The notes beneath the pieces were generated by a model. The model saw nothing but the letters and a program-made list of their open reading frames with translations. It searched no databases and had not been told where the DNA came from. A stretch of 64,000 nt of DNA from Scylla paramamosain (Eukaryota > Arthropoda > Malacostraca > Decapoda > Portunidae). The position numbers and the translations under genes are program-made. The DNA lies in contig NC_087158.1 of assembly GCF_035594125.1 (NCBI RefSeq), positions 5,754,501 through 5,818,500 on the forward strand, given 5' to 3'. Of this stretch, positions 52,301 through 64,000 are shown in pieces (the stretch's first letter is position 1; each line of letters begins with the position of its first letter).

Positions 52301-53197
52301 CGCATACAAAAGTATTTTGAGTCTTCTGTAAGATTGTTTTGTAAAAAAAATGCCTAAATGAATCGGAAATACCCTATATGGGAAAAATTGAAAGATACTA
52401 CGAAAAACGTGTATTATGAGTGTTTTTTTATTTTTTTAGTATCAAAAGGGTAAAACGCATGAAAAACACTCTATATGGAGAAACAGAACAATACTGCCAA
52501 TAAAAAACGTGCATTTTGAGTGTTATGACATTGTTAGTTACCAAAAAGCCAATATATAGACCCATATATAGATATATGAAACGACTTTAAAAACGTATGA
52601 AAATAACATATATAGAGAAACAGAATACATTATCCAAAAACGTGTATTTATTTCTTTTTTGAGCTTATTATATACAAAATTGCCTGTCATCAAACAAATC
52701 ACCCTGCATATGGAGATAAAAAGGACATTACGAGAAACGTTTCTTATGTTTTTTTTTTTTTTTTATTACTTTCTTAAGTACCAAATCAGTACTTTAATAG
52801 TGTTCTGAAGAAAAAGAACAAACTTACCAAAAACGGGTATTTTTTTACATTGATAATTACCAAAACGTCAACATGTATGTAAAGCAATCTATATGAAGAA
52901 ACGAAACGAAATCACTAGAAACTTGTCTTTTATTATTTTTTGAGCGTGTTAGGCACCAAAATAAGTAAGAAGCAACGAAATCACCCCATAGGGGAATACA
53001 AAACACCTTTACTAAAACGTGTCTTTAGAGTGTTTTTTTTTAGGTTCTTACGAAATAAAATGTCAAAATACATGCAAACACCCTGTTAGGTACCAAAGCA
53101 CCAAAAACAGCCTATATGAGGAAACGAAAGGACATGACAAAAAACGTGTATTATGAGGTTTTTTTTTTTTATCTTCTCAGGTACCAAAACGCAAAAA
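52301..53197 (+). repeat. Diverged monomeric satellite left of retroelement copy 3
   Basis: The stretch is colinear with 16430-17335 of block A and ends at 'aaaacgcaaaaa', where block A continues into another 1.4 kb of satellite. The missing part is the deletion described for copy 3. Confidence 0.78.
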
Positions 53198-53228
53198 CTT
53201 CTACTTACGCACTTAGCGTAAGTAGAAG
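53198..53228. repeat. Perfect fold-back at a deletion junction
   Basis: 13-bp arms (53198-53210 and 53216-53228) enclose the 5-nt loop actta. The right arm, 'gcgtaagtagaag', is ordinary retroelement sequence (compare the region near 20100). The left arm is its inverted copy, placed exactly between satellite and retroelement. Confidence 0.93.
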
Positions 53229-53969
53229 AAACCCACACAGTAGTTACACAATGAACAACCAAGTTCTAGTAGGTTCAGGGTAAGAAAAAGATTTGAAATT
53301 TAAAGTTAGCTCTGAACTCCGTCTAAGAAAGCAATGCAAAGAGGCCAGCAACAAAGCAAATAGTGTATTATGATTCATTTTCAGGAATGCGAAAAGTAGA
53401 ACACCCGAAGTAATATAAAAGTTACATTTGGCGCTAGTCAGACTTCATCTAGACTACGCTGTCCAATTCTGGTCACCACATCACAGGAAGGATAAAGGTC
53501 TATTAGAATCACTTCAAAGGAGAATGACTAAAAGGATACAGGGGATGAGGAGTATTCCTTACGAAGCGAGATTCAAGCTGTTAAATTTACATTCTTTAGA
53601 GAGACGTAAGTTAAGAGTTGGAGCTGATAGAAGTCTTTAAGTGGTACATGGGTTTTAACAAAGGGAACGAACATAAGGAAAATTCTTAGAATCTGTAACC
53701 ATGATAGAACATGAAAAACGGGTTTAAGCCTTAAAACTTAATGTTCAAAAAGGAGACAGGAAGGAATTGGTTATCAAATAGAGTAGTAGATGATTGGAAC
53801 GGACGTATTAATCAAGTTGTTAGTGCTGAGGCATTTGGGAACTGTAAGAAAAAATTACACATTTATGGATGGGATGATAGGTGGAAATAGGTAGGCATAT
53901 TTCATACAAGTACTGCCACGTGTAGGCCTGATGCCTTCTTGCAGATTTACTTATTTCTTATGTTCTTAT
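53209..53969 (+). mobile_element. Non-LTR retrotransposon remnant, copy 3 (3' third only)
   Basis: It starts at 'gcacttagcgtaagtag', equivalent to about 20095 in copy 1, and runs to the same 3' end 'ttcttat|taccaaaagcg'. All of the RT domain upstream of motif D is gone. The 3' tail has the shorter form seen in copy 1. The missing region, compared with block A, spans about 17335-20095. Confidence 0.87.
53428..53640 (+). pseudogene. Retroelement C-terminal region (copy 3)
   Basis: LVRLHLDYAVQFWSPHHRKD, MTKRIQGMRSIPYEA and LLNLHSLERRKLRV are recognisable. The frame breaks soon afterwards, and the following 'LIEVFKWY'-like part is in another frame. It keeps the segment that copy 1 lost after LNLHSL. 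Confidence 0.8.
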
Positions 53970-54930
53970 TACCAAAAGCGTGTATTTTCAGTGTTTTTTC
54001 AGCTATTACGTGAAAAAAATGCCAAAATGCATGCAAAGCATCCCATATGAGGAATCCAAAACAAAATTACTGAAAACATGTCTTTTCAATGTTTTACGTA
54101 GAAAAACGCTAAAACGGATGCAAACCAACCAATATGAAGAAATAGAATAACATTACCAAAAAGGTATATTTTGAGTGTTTTTGAGCTTGTTACCTACAAA
54201 AAACGCGAAAATGGATGGAAAGCACTCTATATTGGGAAACAAAAGGACATTACAAGAAACGTGTATAATGAGTGTTTTATAGCTTCACAAGAACCATATG
54301 GGAATCCAAAACAAAATTACTGAAAACATGTCTTTTCAGTGTTTTACGTAGAAAAACGCTAAAACGGATGCAAACCAACCAATATGAAGAAATAGAATAA
54401 CATTACCAAAAAGGTATATTTTGAGTGTTTTTGAGCTTGTTACCTACAAATGCGAAAATGGATGGAAAGCACTCTATATTGGGAAACAAAAGGACATTAC
54501 AAGAAACGTGTATAATGAGTGTTTTATAGCTTCACAAGAACCACAAGGCAAAACACGCAAAAACTCGTGTATATAGAGAAGTTTCTTAGATACCAAAATG
54601 CTGAAACTCATGAATAACACTCTTGATTGAGAAACAGAACAACCTTACCAAATGCGTGTATTTTGAGTGCTTTTCATATTCTTAGTTACCAAAACCACAA
54701 ATTGCATGCGAAACTAGCTTTATGTGGGAAAAAAATGACATTACCAGGAAAGTGTCTTTTGAGTGTTTTTGATCGTGATAAGTAATAAATCACTAAAAAG
54801 CTGGGCAATCACATTACATGGGAATAAAACCAACTTTTACCGAGAACTTGCCTTTAAGTGTTTTAAAGCTCCTCACATACCAAAACGCTAAAACGCATAC
54901 AAAACGCCCTTTATTGAGAAACAGAAAAAC
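53970..54930 (+). repeat. HOR fragment right of retroelement copy 3
   Basis: The monomer interrupted by the retroelement resumes, but at about 54050 the sequence jumps from the 'catatgag' region (like 20850) to 'gaatccaaaacaaaattac' (like 23378). The HOR units between these points are deleted relative to block A. It then runs into the old right flank. Confidence 0.75.
54051..54550 (+). repeat. 250-bp tandem duplication
   Basis: 54051-54300 and 54301-54550 start with the same 'ggaatccaaaac' and differ at only one substitution ('caatg' to 'cagtg') and a few missing bases near 54450, apart from the last bases at the junction. The unit spans about 2.5 monomers, so it is not a normal HOR period. 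Confidence 0.88.
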
Positions 54931-57900
54931 ATTACCAAAAACGTGTGCTTTGAGTGTTTTCCAGCTTGTTATATTTAAAATTTTCAAAATATATGTAAAG
55001 GACCCTATTTCGGGTAACGAAACGACATTCCCGGAAACATGTTGTTTTATTACTTTTAAACATAGTAGGCACCTAACGCTAGAAAAAAAAAAATATGGAA
55101 AATACTCTATATAGGAAAACAAACAACTTCATGAAAAAAAAATTTTTGTGTGTTTTGAGCTTATTGCGTACCGAAACTCTAAAATGCGTCGAAACCACCC
55201 ATTATTAAAGAAACAGAAGAACGTTAGCAAAAAGCTGTGTTTTGATTTTTTTTCTTCAGCTTATTAGGTAATAAAACGCCAAACTTCATGCAAAATATCT
55301 TATATAGGGAAACGAAACGATATTAACAATATTCCCCATGTCAGGTACCAAAACGAGAAAATGCATACAAAGAACCCTAAATGAAAAAACAGAACAACAT
55401 TATCAATATCTTGTGTTATGAAAATTTTGGAGCTTGTTAGGTACTAAAACGAGAAAGTACAAGCAAAGCACCCTATATGGGAAAAAAAATTAAAATTTTT
55501 TTTTCTATTTTTTATGTACAAACACGTTAAAACACATATAAAATAACATGTAATGGAGAAACAGGACAACATTGCCAAAAACGTGTATTTTGAGTGTTTT
55601 TTGAGCTTCATAAGTACCAAAATGCCAAAATACATGCAAAGAACCCTCGTTGCAGTAACGGAACGATATTACCAGAAAATTGTCATATGGGTTGTTTTGG
55701 GGTATATTAAGCATCATATCGCTGAAAAAAAAACATTTTTTTTTTAGTTTCTTGCGTACCAAAACACTCAAACGCGTGGAAAATAACTTTTTTTTTTTTA
55801 TGGAGAAACAACATTTGTATTGAATGTTTTTCAGCTTTTTTAGATCGCAAAACACCAAAATGCATGCATATTACCCGATATTAGGAAACGAAACGATAAT
55901 AGCAGAGAAGTGCATTATGAGATTTTGTCCAAAACTCAAAAATATATGAATAACACTATATATCGAAACAGAACAATGTTATGAAAAACGTGTATTACAA
56001 GTTTTTTTTTTCGCAATGTTAGATAATAAAACTCCAAAATGCATACAAATCACCCTATCGAAGAAACAGAACATTACCAAACACGTGTATTATGAGAGTT
56101 TTTCCCTGTATTAGGTACTAAAACGCCAAAATGCATACAAAGTAGCCAATATGAAGAAACAACAAATTTATTAGAAAAAATATATATAATGAGTGTTTTT
56201 GTGCTTGTTAGGTACCAAAACGCTTAAGTGCATGCAAAGCACGCTGTATGGGAAAAATAAAGAACATTCTTTTGATCTTTTTTTTTTCTGCTTACGTACT
56301 AAAACTTTAAAATGCATGCAAAACGCCATTCATGGGAAAGTATAACAACATTGCGAACTTGTGTGTTTTCCATCTTGTTAGGTACAAAGATGACAAAATG
56401 CATGCAAAATATCCTATTTGGGGTAATAAAACAATTTTACCAGAAACGTGTCATTTAGGTGTTTTTTTTTTTTTTACATCAAAACGCTGATAAGAATGGA
56501 AAACACTATACATGGCAAAATAAAACATTATAAAAAACGTTTCTTTTGCGTGTTTTTGAGCTTATTACGTACCAAATCGCTAAAACGCTCTAAAACAATC
56601 TTTATGGAGGAACAGAACATTACCAAAAACGGGTGTTTTGAGTGTTTTTGAGCTTGAAAAGTACCAAAACGCCAAAATGCATGCAAATTACCCGATATTT
56701 TGAAATAAAACGATATTAACAGAAAAGTCTATTAAGAGTGTTTTTTTGAGCTTGTTATTTACCAAAACGATAATTTGCATGCAAAGCACTCTCTTTGAGA
56801 AAAGCAAACAGCATTGCAAAAAAAAACCTCTTATTGAGAAACCTAACAACATTACTGAAAACGTGTGTGTTTAATATTTTCCAGCTGGTTAGATACTAGA
56901 ACGACATTAACAGAAAACGTGCCATTTTAAGGTTTTTGAGCATATTAAGCACCAAAACTCTAAAACACATGAAAAATACTTTACATAGGAAGACAAAATA
57001 ACATTATCATCGTTTGTATTTTGAGGGTTTATCTTCTTATGTACCAAAACGGTAAAACGCGCGAATATTTGTATATATGGAGAAACAGAATAACATTACC
57101 AAAAACCTACTGTGAGTGTTTTTCTTTGTGTTTAGGTACCAAAACTCCAAAATGCATACAAAGCACTCATACAGATTGCGTTATATGCATTTTGGATACA
57201 AAAACGTGCGTTATGTTTTTTTTTTTTTTTAAGCTCGTAACATACCAAAAAGTTCAAACATGCGAAACGCTCTTTATGGAGAAACAGAGCAACGTTGCCA
57301 AAAACGTTTTTTTTTTTTTTTTTCTTTTTTTTTCCAGCATGCTGGGTACCAAAATATCAAAACACATGCAAAGCATCCTATTTGAGTTAACGAAACGGCA
57401 TTCCCAGAGATGTGTCATTTCTGTGTTTTTTTTTTTTTTAGCATATTAGCCACAAAAAAAAAAAAATATATAAAAACATTGAAAACACTCTATATGGGAA
57501 AATAAAACATTATCAAAAACACGTCTTTTGAGTGTTTTTGAGCTTCTTCCTTACCAAAAGTCTAAAACAGTGTAACACTGTTTATAGAGAAACAGAACAA
57601 CATTACCAAAAAATGTGTTTCTTCATTGTTTTTGAGCTTGTAAGGTAACAAAGCACCAAAGTCCATGATAATCACCCGATATGGGGAAACGAAACGATAT
57701 TAACAGAAACGTGTGTTATAATTGTTTTTTTAACTTCTTCTGTACCAAAACGCTAAAAACACGTGAATATCACTATATTGAGAAACAGAACAGCATCATT
57801 AAAAACTTTTATTATGAGTGCTTTTCTCAATGTTAGGTACCAAAATGCTAAAATGCATATAAAGCACCCTATAAGAAGAAACAGAATGATATTACAAAAA

Positions 57901-60026
57901 CCTGTATTATAAGTGTTTTTACCAAAACGCTAAAGTGCATGCAAACTCCCAATAAGGCAAAAACAAATAACAATAACAAAAACGTGTCTTTTGAACGTTT
58001 TTCAGCTTCTTAGTACCAAAACGCGGAAACGCATACAAAACGTTGTTCATGGAGAAACAAGTACATAAACGAGAATTTGTCTTTTCATAGTTTTCCAACT
58101 TGTTGGGTACCAAAACGTGAAAATGCATGCAAAGTACCCTATTTGGGTAGCGAATCGACATCACCAGAAACGTGTAATTTGTGTGATTTGAGCATATTAG
58201 GCACGAAAACGCTAGAAAGCAGAGGGAAACAAAGCAATATTATCAACAACGTGTCTTTTAAGATATATTAAGCTTCTTACGTACCAAAACGCTAAAACAT
58301 ATGTAAAACACCCTTTAAGGTGAAACAAAACTATATTAAGAAAAACGTGTGTTTTGAGTGCTTTTGAGCTATTTAGGTAACAAACGCCAAAATGCATCCA
58401 AAGTATCCGTTACTGGGAAACGAAACGATATTAACAGAAACGTGTGTTATAAGTGTTTTTCAACATTATTAATACCAAAACACTAAATTACGTGAATCGC
58501 TCTCTATATGGAAAAATAGAACAACATTACCAAAAACGTGTATTATGAGTGTTTTCGCCATGTTACGTACTAAAACGTCAAATGCAGACAAGCACCCCAT
58601 ATGACAAAAAAAAAAAAATATTACTAAAATGGTGTATTATGAGTGTTATTAAGATTGTTAGGTACCAAAACGCCAAAATGCACGCAAATTACCCTATATG
58701 TGAATAGCAAACAACAATACCAAAAGCATCTTTTCAGTAGTTCCAGCTTATTATGTAACAACCCTCCAAAATGTATACAAATCACCCTATCCGGGGTTAG
58801 AACACGACATTCCCAGAAACGTGTCAAAAGGGTGTTTTTTTTTGAGGATATTAGGCACCAAACGGTAAAAAGGAAGAAAAACATTCACTATAAAATATCA
58901 AAACTGTGTATTTTGTGTTTTTTTTTTTTTAAGCTTCTTACGTACCAAAACGCTAAAACACGTGTTAAATACCCTTTAAAGAGAAAATCAACAACATTAC
59001 CAAAAACGTATGATTTGTGTGTTTTCCAGATTGTTAGGTTTAGGTATTAAAACGCCATAATTAATTATTTGATATGTCTAAAGGAAACAATATTAACAGA
59101 AACGTGTATTATGAACATTTTTTTTAGCTTCTTATGTACCAAAACGCTAAAACACATGAATAGGAACCTATATGGAGAAACAAAACAACATTATAACTAT
59201 GTTAAGTGCCAAAACGCCAAAATGCATACAAAACACCCTACATAGAGAAATCAGAACATTATCTAAAACGATATAAGTGTTTTGAGCTTGTTATTTACCA
59301 AAACGCTAAAAGTGCATACAAAAAATCCTTTATGGAGAAAGAAAAAAAATGCAAAAAAAAGAACATATTGAGTGTTGTTGAGCTTCTTAGCTATCAAAAC
59401 TGCAATATGAATGAAATTATCATTTTAGTAGCCGCAAGAGATTAACAAAAACAACTCTTTTTGAGTGTTTTTGAAAATCTTATGTACAAAAACGCTCTAA
59501 ATTGGAAAAGCAAACAATATAGCCAAAAACATGTATTTTTAGTGTTTTTTCAGCTTCTTCCTTTATAGAGAAACAGAAAAACATTCTATAAAACGTGTTT
59601 ATTGAGTGTTTTTGAGCTTCTTATCTACCAAAACTGCAAAATGCATGCAAAGCACGGAGCGACATTACCAGAAAGATATTTTTTGAGTGTTTTTGAGCTT
59701 CTTATGTACCAAAACGCTAAACCGCGTGGAAAACACGTTTTATGGGGATACATTACAAAAAAAAAAAAGTGTGATTTGAGCGTTTTCCAGCATGTTAGAA
59801 ACCAAAACGTGAAATTCAATGGAAATATCACGGTATTGGATAATAAAGGATATTTAAAGAGTATTATGAGTATTTTCAGCTTCTTAAGTTTAAAAAAAAG
59901 CGCTAAAAAAACGTTAACAACACACTATATCTAAAAACAGAAGAACATTACCAAAAACGTCTTTTATATGTTTTTGAGTTTCTTAAGTTCTAAATCACCA
60001 AAGTGCATGTAAAGCACACTGTATGT

Positions 60027-60251
<225 letters not shown>

Positions 60252-60550
60252 AATGTGTCGAGTGTTTTTCAGCTTACGTACTAAAACGGTAAAACGCATG
60301 GAAAACATTGTTTGTGGAGAAAAAAAAAAATCAATAATGTGTATTTTGAGTTATCAGCGTAATAAGTAGTAAAACGCCAAAATGCATGCAGAGCGCCTAT
60401 ATGACATTTCCAAAAACGTGTCATTTAGGTGTTTTTTTTAGGGTATTAGGCACCAAAACGCTAAAAAAAAAAAAAAAAAAACATGACAAATACCCTATAT
60501 AGGAAAATGAAACAACTTCAACAAAATTGTGTCCTCTGTGTGCTTTTGAG

Positions 60551-61382
60551 CTTCTTACGTAACAAAACGATAACTAAACTAAACAAAAACTTGTGTTTGA
60601 GTGTTTTTGAGCTTGTTAGATAACTAATCGCCAAAATGCATGCAAAGTTTCAGATATGGGGAAAAGAAAAGATATTAACGCTGTTTTTCAGCTTCTTATG
60701 TAACGAAACGCTAAAACACGTAAATAGTATTCTATATGAAGAAACAGAACATCATTACGAAAAACGTGTATTATGGGTGCTTTTCCCCATGTTAGGGACC
60801 AAAACGCCAAAATACATATAAAGCACCCTATATGAAGAAACAGAAGGACATGATCACAAACATGTATTATGAATATTTTTGAGTTTGCTAGTTATCAAAA
60901 CGGAAAAGTACATGCAAAGCACCCTAGAGAAGAAGAAAAAAAAAATATTACCAAAACATATCTTTTCTTCTTACGTAACAAAACGATAACTAAACTAAAC
61001 AAAAACTTGTGTTTGAGTGTTTTTGAGCTTGTTAGATAACTAATCGCCAAAATGCATGCAAAGTTTCAGATATGGGGAAAAGAAAAGATATTAACGCTGT
61101 TTTTCAGCTTCTTATGTAACGAAACGCTAAAACACGTAAATAGCATTCTATATGAAGAAACAGAACATCATTACGATAAACGTGAATTATGGGTGCTTTT
61201 CCCCATGTTAGGGACCAAAACGCCAAAATACATATAAAGCACCCTATATGAAGAAACAGAAGGACATGATCACAAACATGTATTATGAATATTTTTGAGT
61301 TTGCTAGTTATCAAAACGGAAAAGTACATGCAAAGCACCCTAGAGAAGAAGAAAAAAAAAATATTACCAAAACATATCTTTT
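60551..61382 (+). repeat. 416-bp tandem duplication, nearly identical
   Basis: 60551-60966 and 60967-61382 both begin 'cttcttacgtaacaaaacg'. I see three single-base differences in 416 bp. The unit covers just over four monomers. It is far younger than its diverged surroundings, or is an assembly effect. Confidence 0.93.
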
Positions 61383-61547
61383 GAGTGTTTTTCAGCTTCG
61401 TACGTACCGAAACTCTAACGAGATTGAAAACGCACTTTATAAAGAAATAGAACATTAAAAAAAACGTGTGTTTTAAGTGTTTTTAAGATAGGTACCAGAA
61501 CGACAGAATGCATGTAGAATACCTTGTCTGGAGTAACTAAAAGAGTT

Positions 61548-61573
61548 ATGGCACGTTACCTGCAACGTGCCAT
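61548..61573. repeat. Short perfect hairpin
   Basis: 10-bp arms (61548-61557 and 61564-61573) flank the 6-nt loop acctgc. The right arm, 'aacgtgccat', is normal satellite text (compare near 56915). The left arm is its inverted copy. Confidence 0.85.
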
Positions 61574-62749
61574 TTGGAAATTTTCGAGCAAATTAGGCAA
61601 CAAAAAGCTAAAAAGCATGGAAATAGCTCTATATGAGAAAATAAAACAATATTGTCAAAAACCTTTTTTTTAGTGTTTTTGAGAGTACAAAACATTAAAA
61701 TGTGAGCAAAGAAACATTCATGGGAAACTTTAGCAAAAAATTCTTATCTCAGTCTTTTAACTTGTTAGGTACCCATATTGCCCCTTAAACCCCATATTGC
61801 ATGCAAAGGATCCTATTTGAGGAAACGAAATGATATTAAAAGAAACGTGTATTATGAGTGTTTTTATTTTTTTTTTATGTACCAAAACACTAAAACACGT
61901 GAATATTACTTTATATGAGGAAAAAAAAAAACATTAACAAAACCAGTAGCAAAACATCAAAAACTTGTCATTTAGGTGTTTTGAGCATATTAGGCAGCAA
62001 AACACTTACAAAGCAAGGAAAACACCCTATATGGGAAAACGAGATAACCTTAACAAAATCGAGTGTTTTTGAGCTTCTTACGTACCAAAACGATAAAAGA
62101 TGTTCGAAACAATATTAGCAAAAACGTATGTTCAGAGATTTTTTTTTAGCTTGTTAGGTAATAAAACGCCAAAATGTATGCAAATTACTCTATATAGGTA
62201 AATGAAACGATATTAACATAAAGGTGTATTATGTCTTTTTCAGCTTCATAGATACCAAAAGTCTAAAACACGTAAATAATACTATATTTGCAGAAACAAA
62301 ACAACATTACCAAAAGCGTACTTTATGAGTTTTTTCCCCATGATAGGTACCAAAACGCCTAAAAGCATAGTGAACACCATACATAAAGAAACAGACCAAC
62401 ATTACGAAAAACTTATATACTGAGTGTTTTTGAGCTTGTTAGATACAAAAAAAAAACAAAGTGCATGCAAGACAACCTGTATAGGAAAAAACAATCAATA
62501 TTAACAAAAACTTGTCTTTTGAGTGTTTTTCAGTTTCTTACGTGCTAAAACTCTAAAACGCATGAAAAACACCCTTTATGGAGAAAGAGGACATTACTAT
62601 AAACGCTTTTTTTTTTAGAGTTTTCCCGATCATTAGCCACCAAAACGTCAAAATCCAGACAGCACACTATTTGATGTAAAGAAATTATATTACCGGAAAC
62701 ATGTCATTTCAGTGTTTTGAGCATATTAGAAACCAACCATAAAAAAAAA

Positions 62750-62927
<178 letters not shown>

Positions 62928-63175
62928 CATCGAAAACGTGTCTTTCGAATGTTTTTGAGCTTCTTACGTACCAAATTTCTAAAAAGCGTGCAAAACATCC
63001 TTTATGGTGAAATAGAACATTACCAAAAATATGTGTTTTGAGTCTTTTTGAGCTTCTTGGGTACGAAAACGCCAAAATGCACACAAATTAACGGTCATTG
63101 ACAAACTAAAAGTTATTAAGAAAAAATATTATTATAAGTGTTTTTAACTTATGTACGAAAACACTAAAACACGTG

Positions 63176-63214
63176 AATCTCTATATGGAGATTTTTCTCT
63201 ATATGGAGAAAAAA
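63176..63214 (+). repeat. Short direct duplication of 'tctctatatggaga'
   Basis: The end-of-monomer block 'ctctatatggaga' occurs twice, separated by a few T residues. It is a small local duplication in the old flank. Confidence 0.7.
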
Positions 63215-63370
63215 AAAATTAACCAAAAAAATGGGTGTTTTCCTCATGTTAGGTACGACAATCTATACAGAATACCATATATGAAAAACAGAAATACATT
63301 ACCAAAAACGTATATTATAAGCGTTTTTGAGCTTCTTAGGTAATAAAATACTGAAACACGTGATTAGTGT

Positions 63371-64000
63371 TTTTTTTTTTGTCCATATAGAGTGTTTTCC
63401 ATACTTTTTAGCGCTTAGATTAAAAATATACTGAAAAACATCCAAATGACACGTTTGTGGTGATGTTCCGTTATCCCAAACAGGGTGGTTTGCATGCAGT
63501 TTTTGGTTTTGCTATATAACAAGATGAAAAACACTTAAAACACACGTTTTTAATAATGTCGTCCTGTTTCTTCATATATGCTTTATATGCGTTTTGCCGA
63601 TTTGGTATGTAACATAGGGATAAACACTCATAATACACATTTTTGGCAAAGTTGTTCTGTTTCTTAATGCAGACAGGTATTCACAATTTTTAGCATTTTG
63701 GCACATAAGCTGAAAAAAGCTCATAATACTTGTTTTCGTTAATATCGTTTAATTTCTAAATATCATGTGATTTGCATGCATTTTTGCATGCATACTCAAA
63801 ACACCCGTTATTGGTTATGCTATTCTGTTTCTCCATAAAGGGTATTTTGCAAACGTTTTAGGGTTTTGGTGCATTAGAAGCTCAAAAAAAAAAAAAAAAA
63901 ATTAAGACACATTTTGATAATGTTTTGTTTTCCCATGTATAGTGTTTTCTATGTTTTTTTTTTTTTTAGCGTTTTTTGTGCCTAATATGGTCAAAAACAC
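63371..64000 (-). repeat. Diverged satellite, reverse orientation, right end
   Basis: After a T-run at about 63369-63380 the text switches to the reverse complement ('tccatatagagtgttttccat', 'tttgcatgcagtttt'). This is the same orientation as 1-1780. Only satellite is seen to the end of the window. Confidence 0.8.

Noticed and set aside
57565..57583. 9-bp-arm palindrome 'aaacagtgt-a-acactgttt'
   Set aside because: The right half resembles the ordinary 'aacactcttta' block and the left half could arise by a few substitutions. I cannot show an inverted insertion as for the other hairpins.

Overview
The window is eukaryotic, AT-rich, heterochromatin-like DNA with no host gene that I can support. 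Almost all of it is one satellite family with a basic monomer of about 96-98 bp. Each monomer carries recognisable blocks: an 'acattaccaaaaacgtgt' block, 'gagtgttttt', a 'ggtacc'-like palindrome, 'aaaacgctaaaa', 'gcatgcaaag' and 'ccctatatgggg'. The only protein-like sequence is three decayed copies of one CR1/L2/jockey-like non-LTR retrotransposon. Its protein style and 3' tail resemble elements I associate with decapod crustaceans, so a crab, shrimp or crayfish genome is my best guess (inference).

Layout. 1-1780: old, diverged monomers in reverse orientation. 1781-16420: forward higher-order repeat (HOR) array of about 1.1-kb units, each about 11 monomers (array A). 16421-18795: diverged monomers without the 1.1-kb register. 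18796-20760: retroelement copy 1. 20761-24190: a few HOR units, then a short diverged piece. 24191-29690: HOR array B. 29691-32275: diverged monomers. 32276-34341: retroelement copy 2. 34342-52300: HOR array C, with a local inversion at about 37227-37655. 52301-53197: diverged monomers. 53198-53969: fold-back junction and the 3' remnant of retroelement copy 3. 53970-54930: HOR fragment with a 250-bp tandem duplication. 54931-63370: old diverged monomers with two long (TA)n tracts. 63371-64000: reverse orientation again.

How it fits together. The A, B and C arrays end in the same order: HOR units, a truncated half-unit, diverged monomers, retroelement. They are therefore copies of a larger 'super-HOR'. 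Retroelement copies 1 and 2 share stop codons, a frameshift and a damaged catalytic motif (FADD to FxYD), so the element was already dead when the block was amplified. Duplication of the array, not retrotransposition, made the extra copies. Lost units in B and C look like unequal exchange in register.

Two small-scale signals are not explained by satellite turnover alone. First, six insertions of exactly six bases, always turning TA into TA-CTCG-TA or its complement, look like excision footprints of a TA-targeting DNA transposon. Second, several short perfect or near-perfect fold-backs with 4-6-nt loops look like templated inverted insertions. All repeat boundaries and identities were read by eye and are approximate to tens of bases unless stated.
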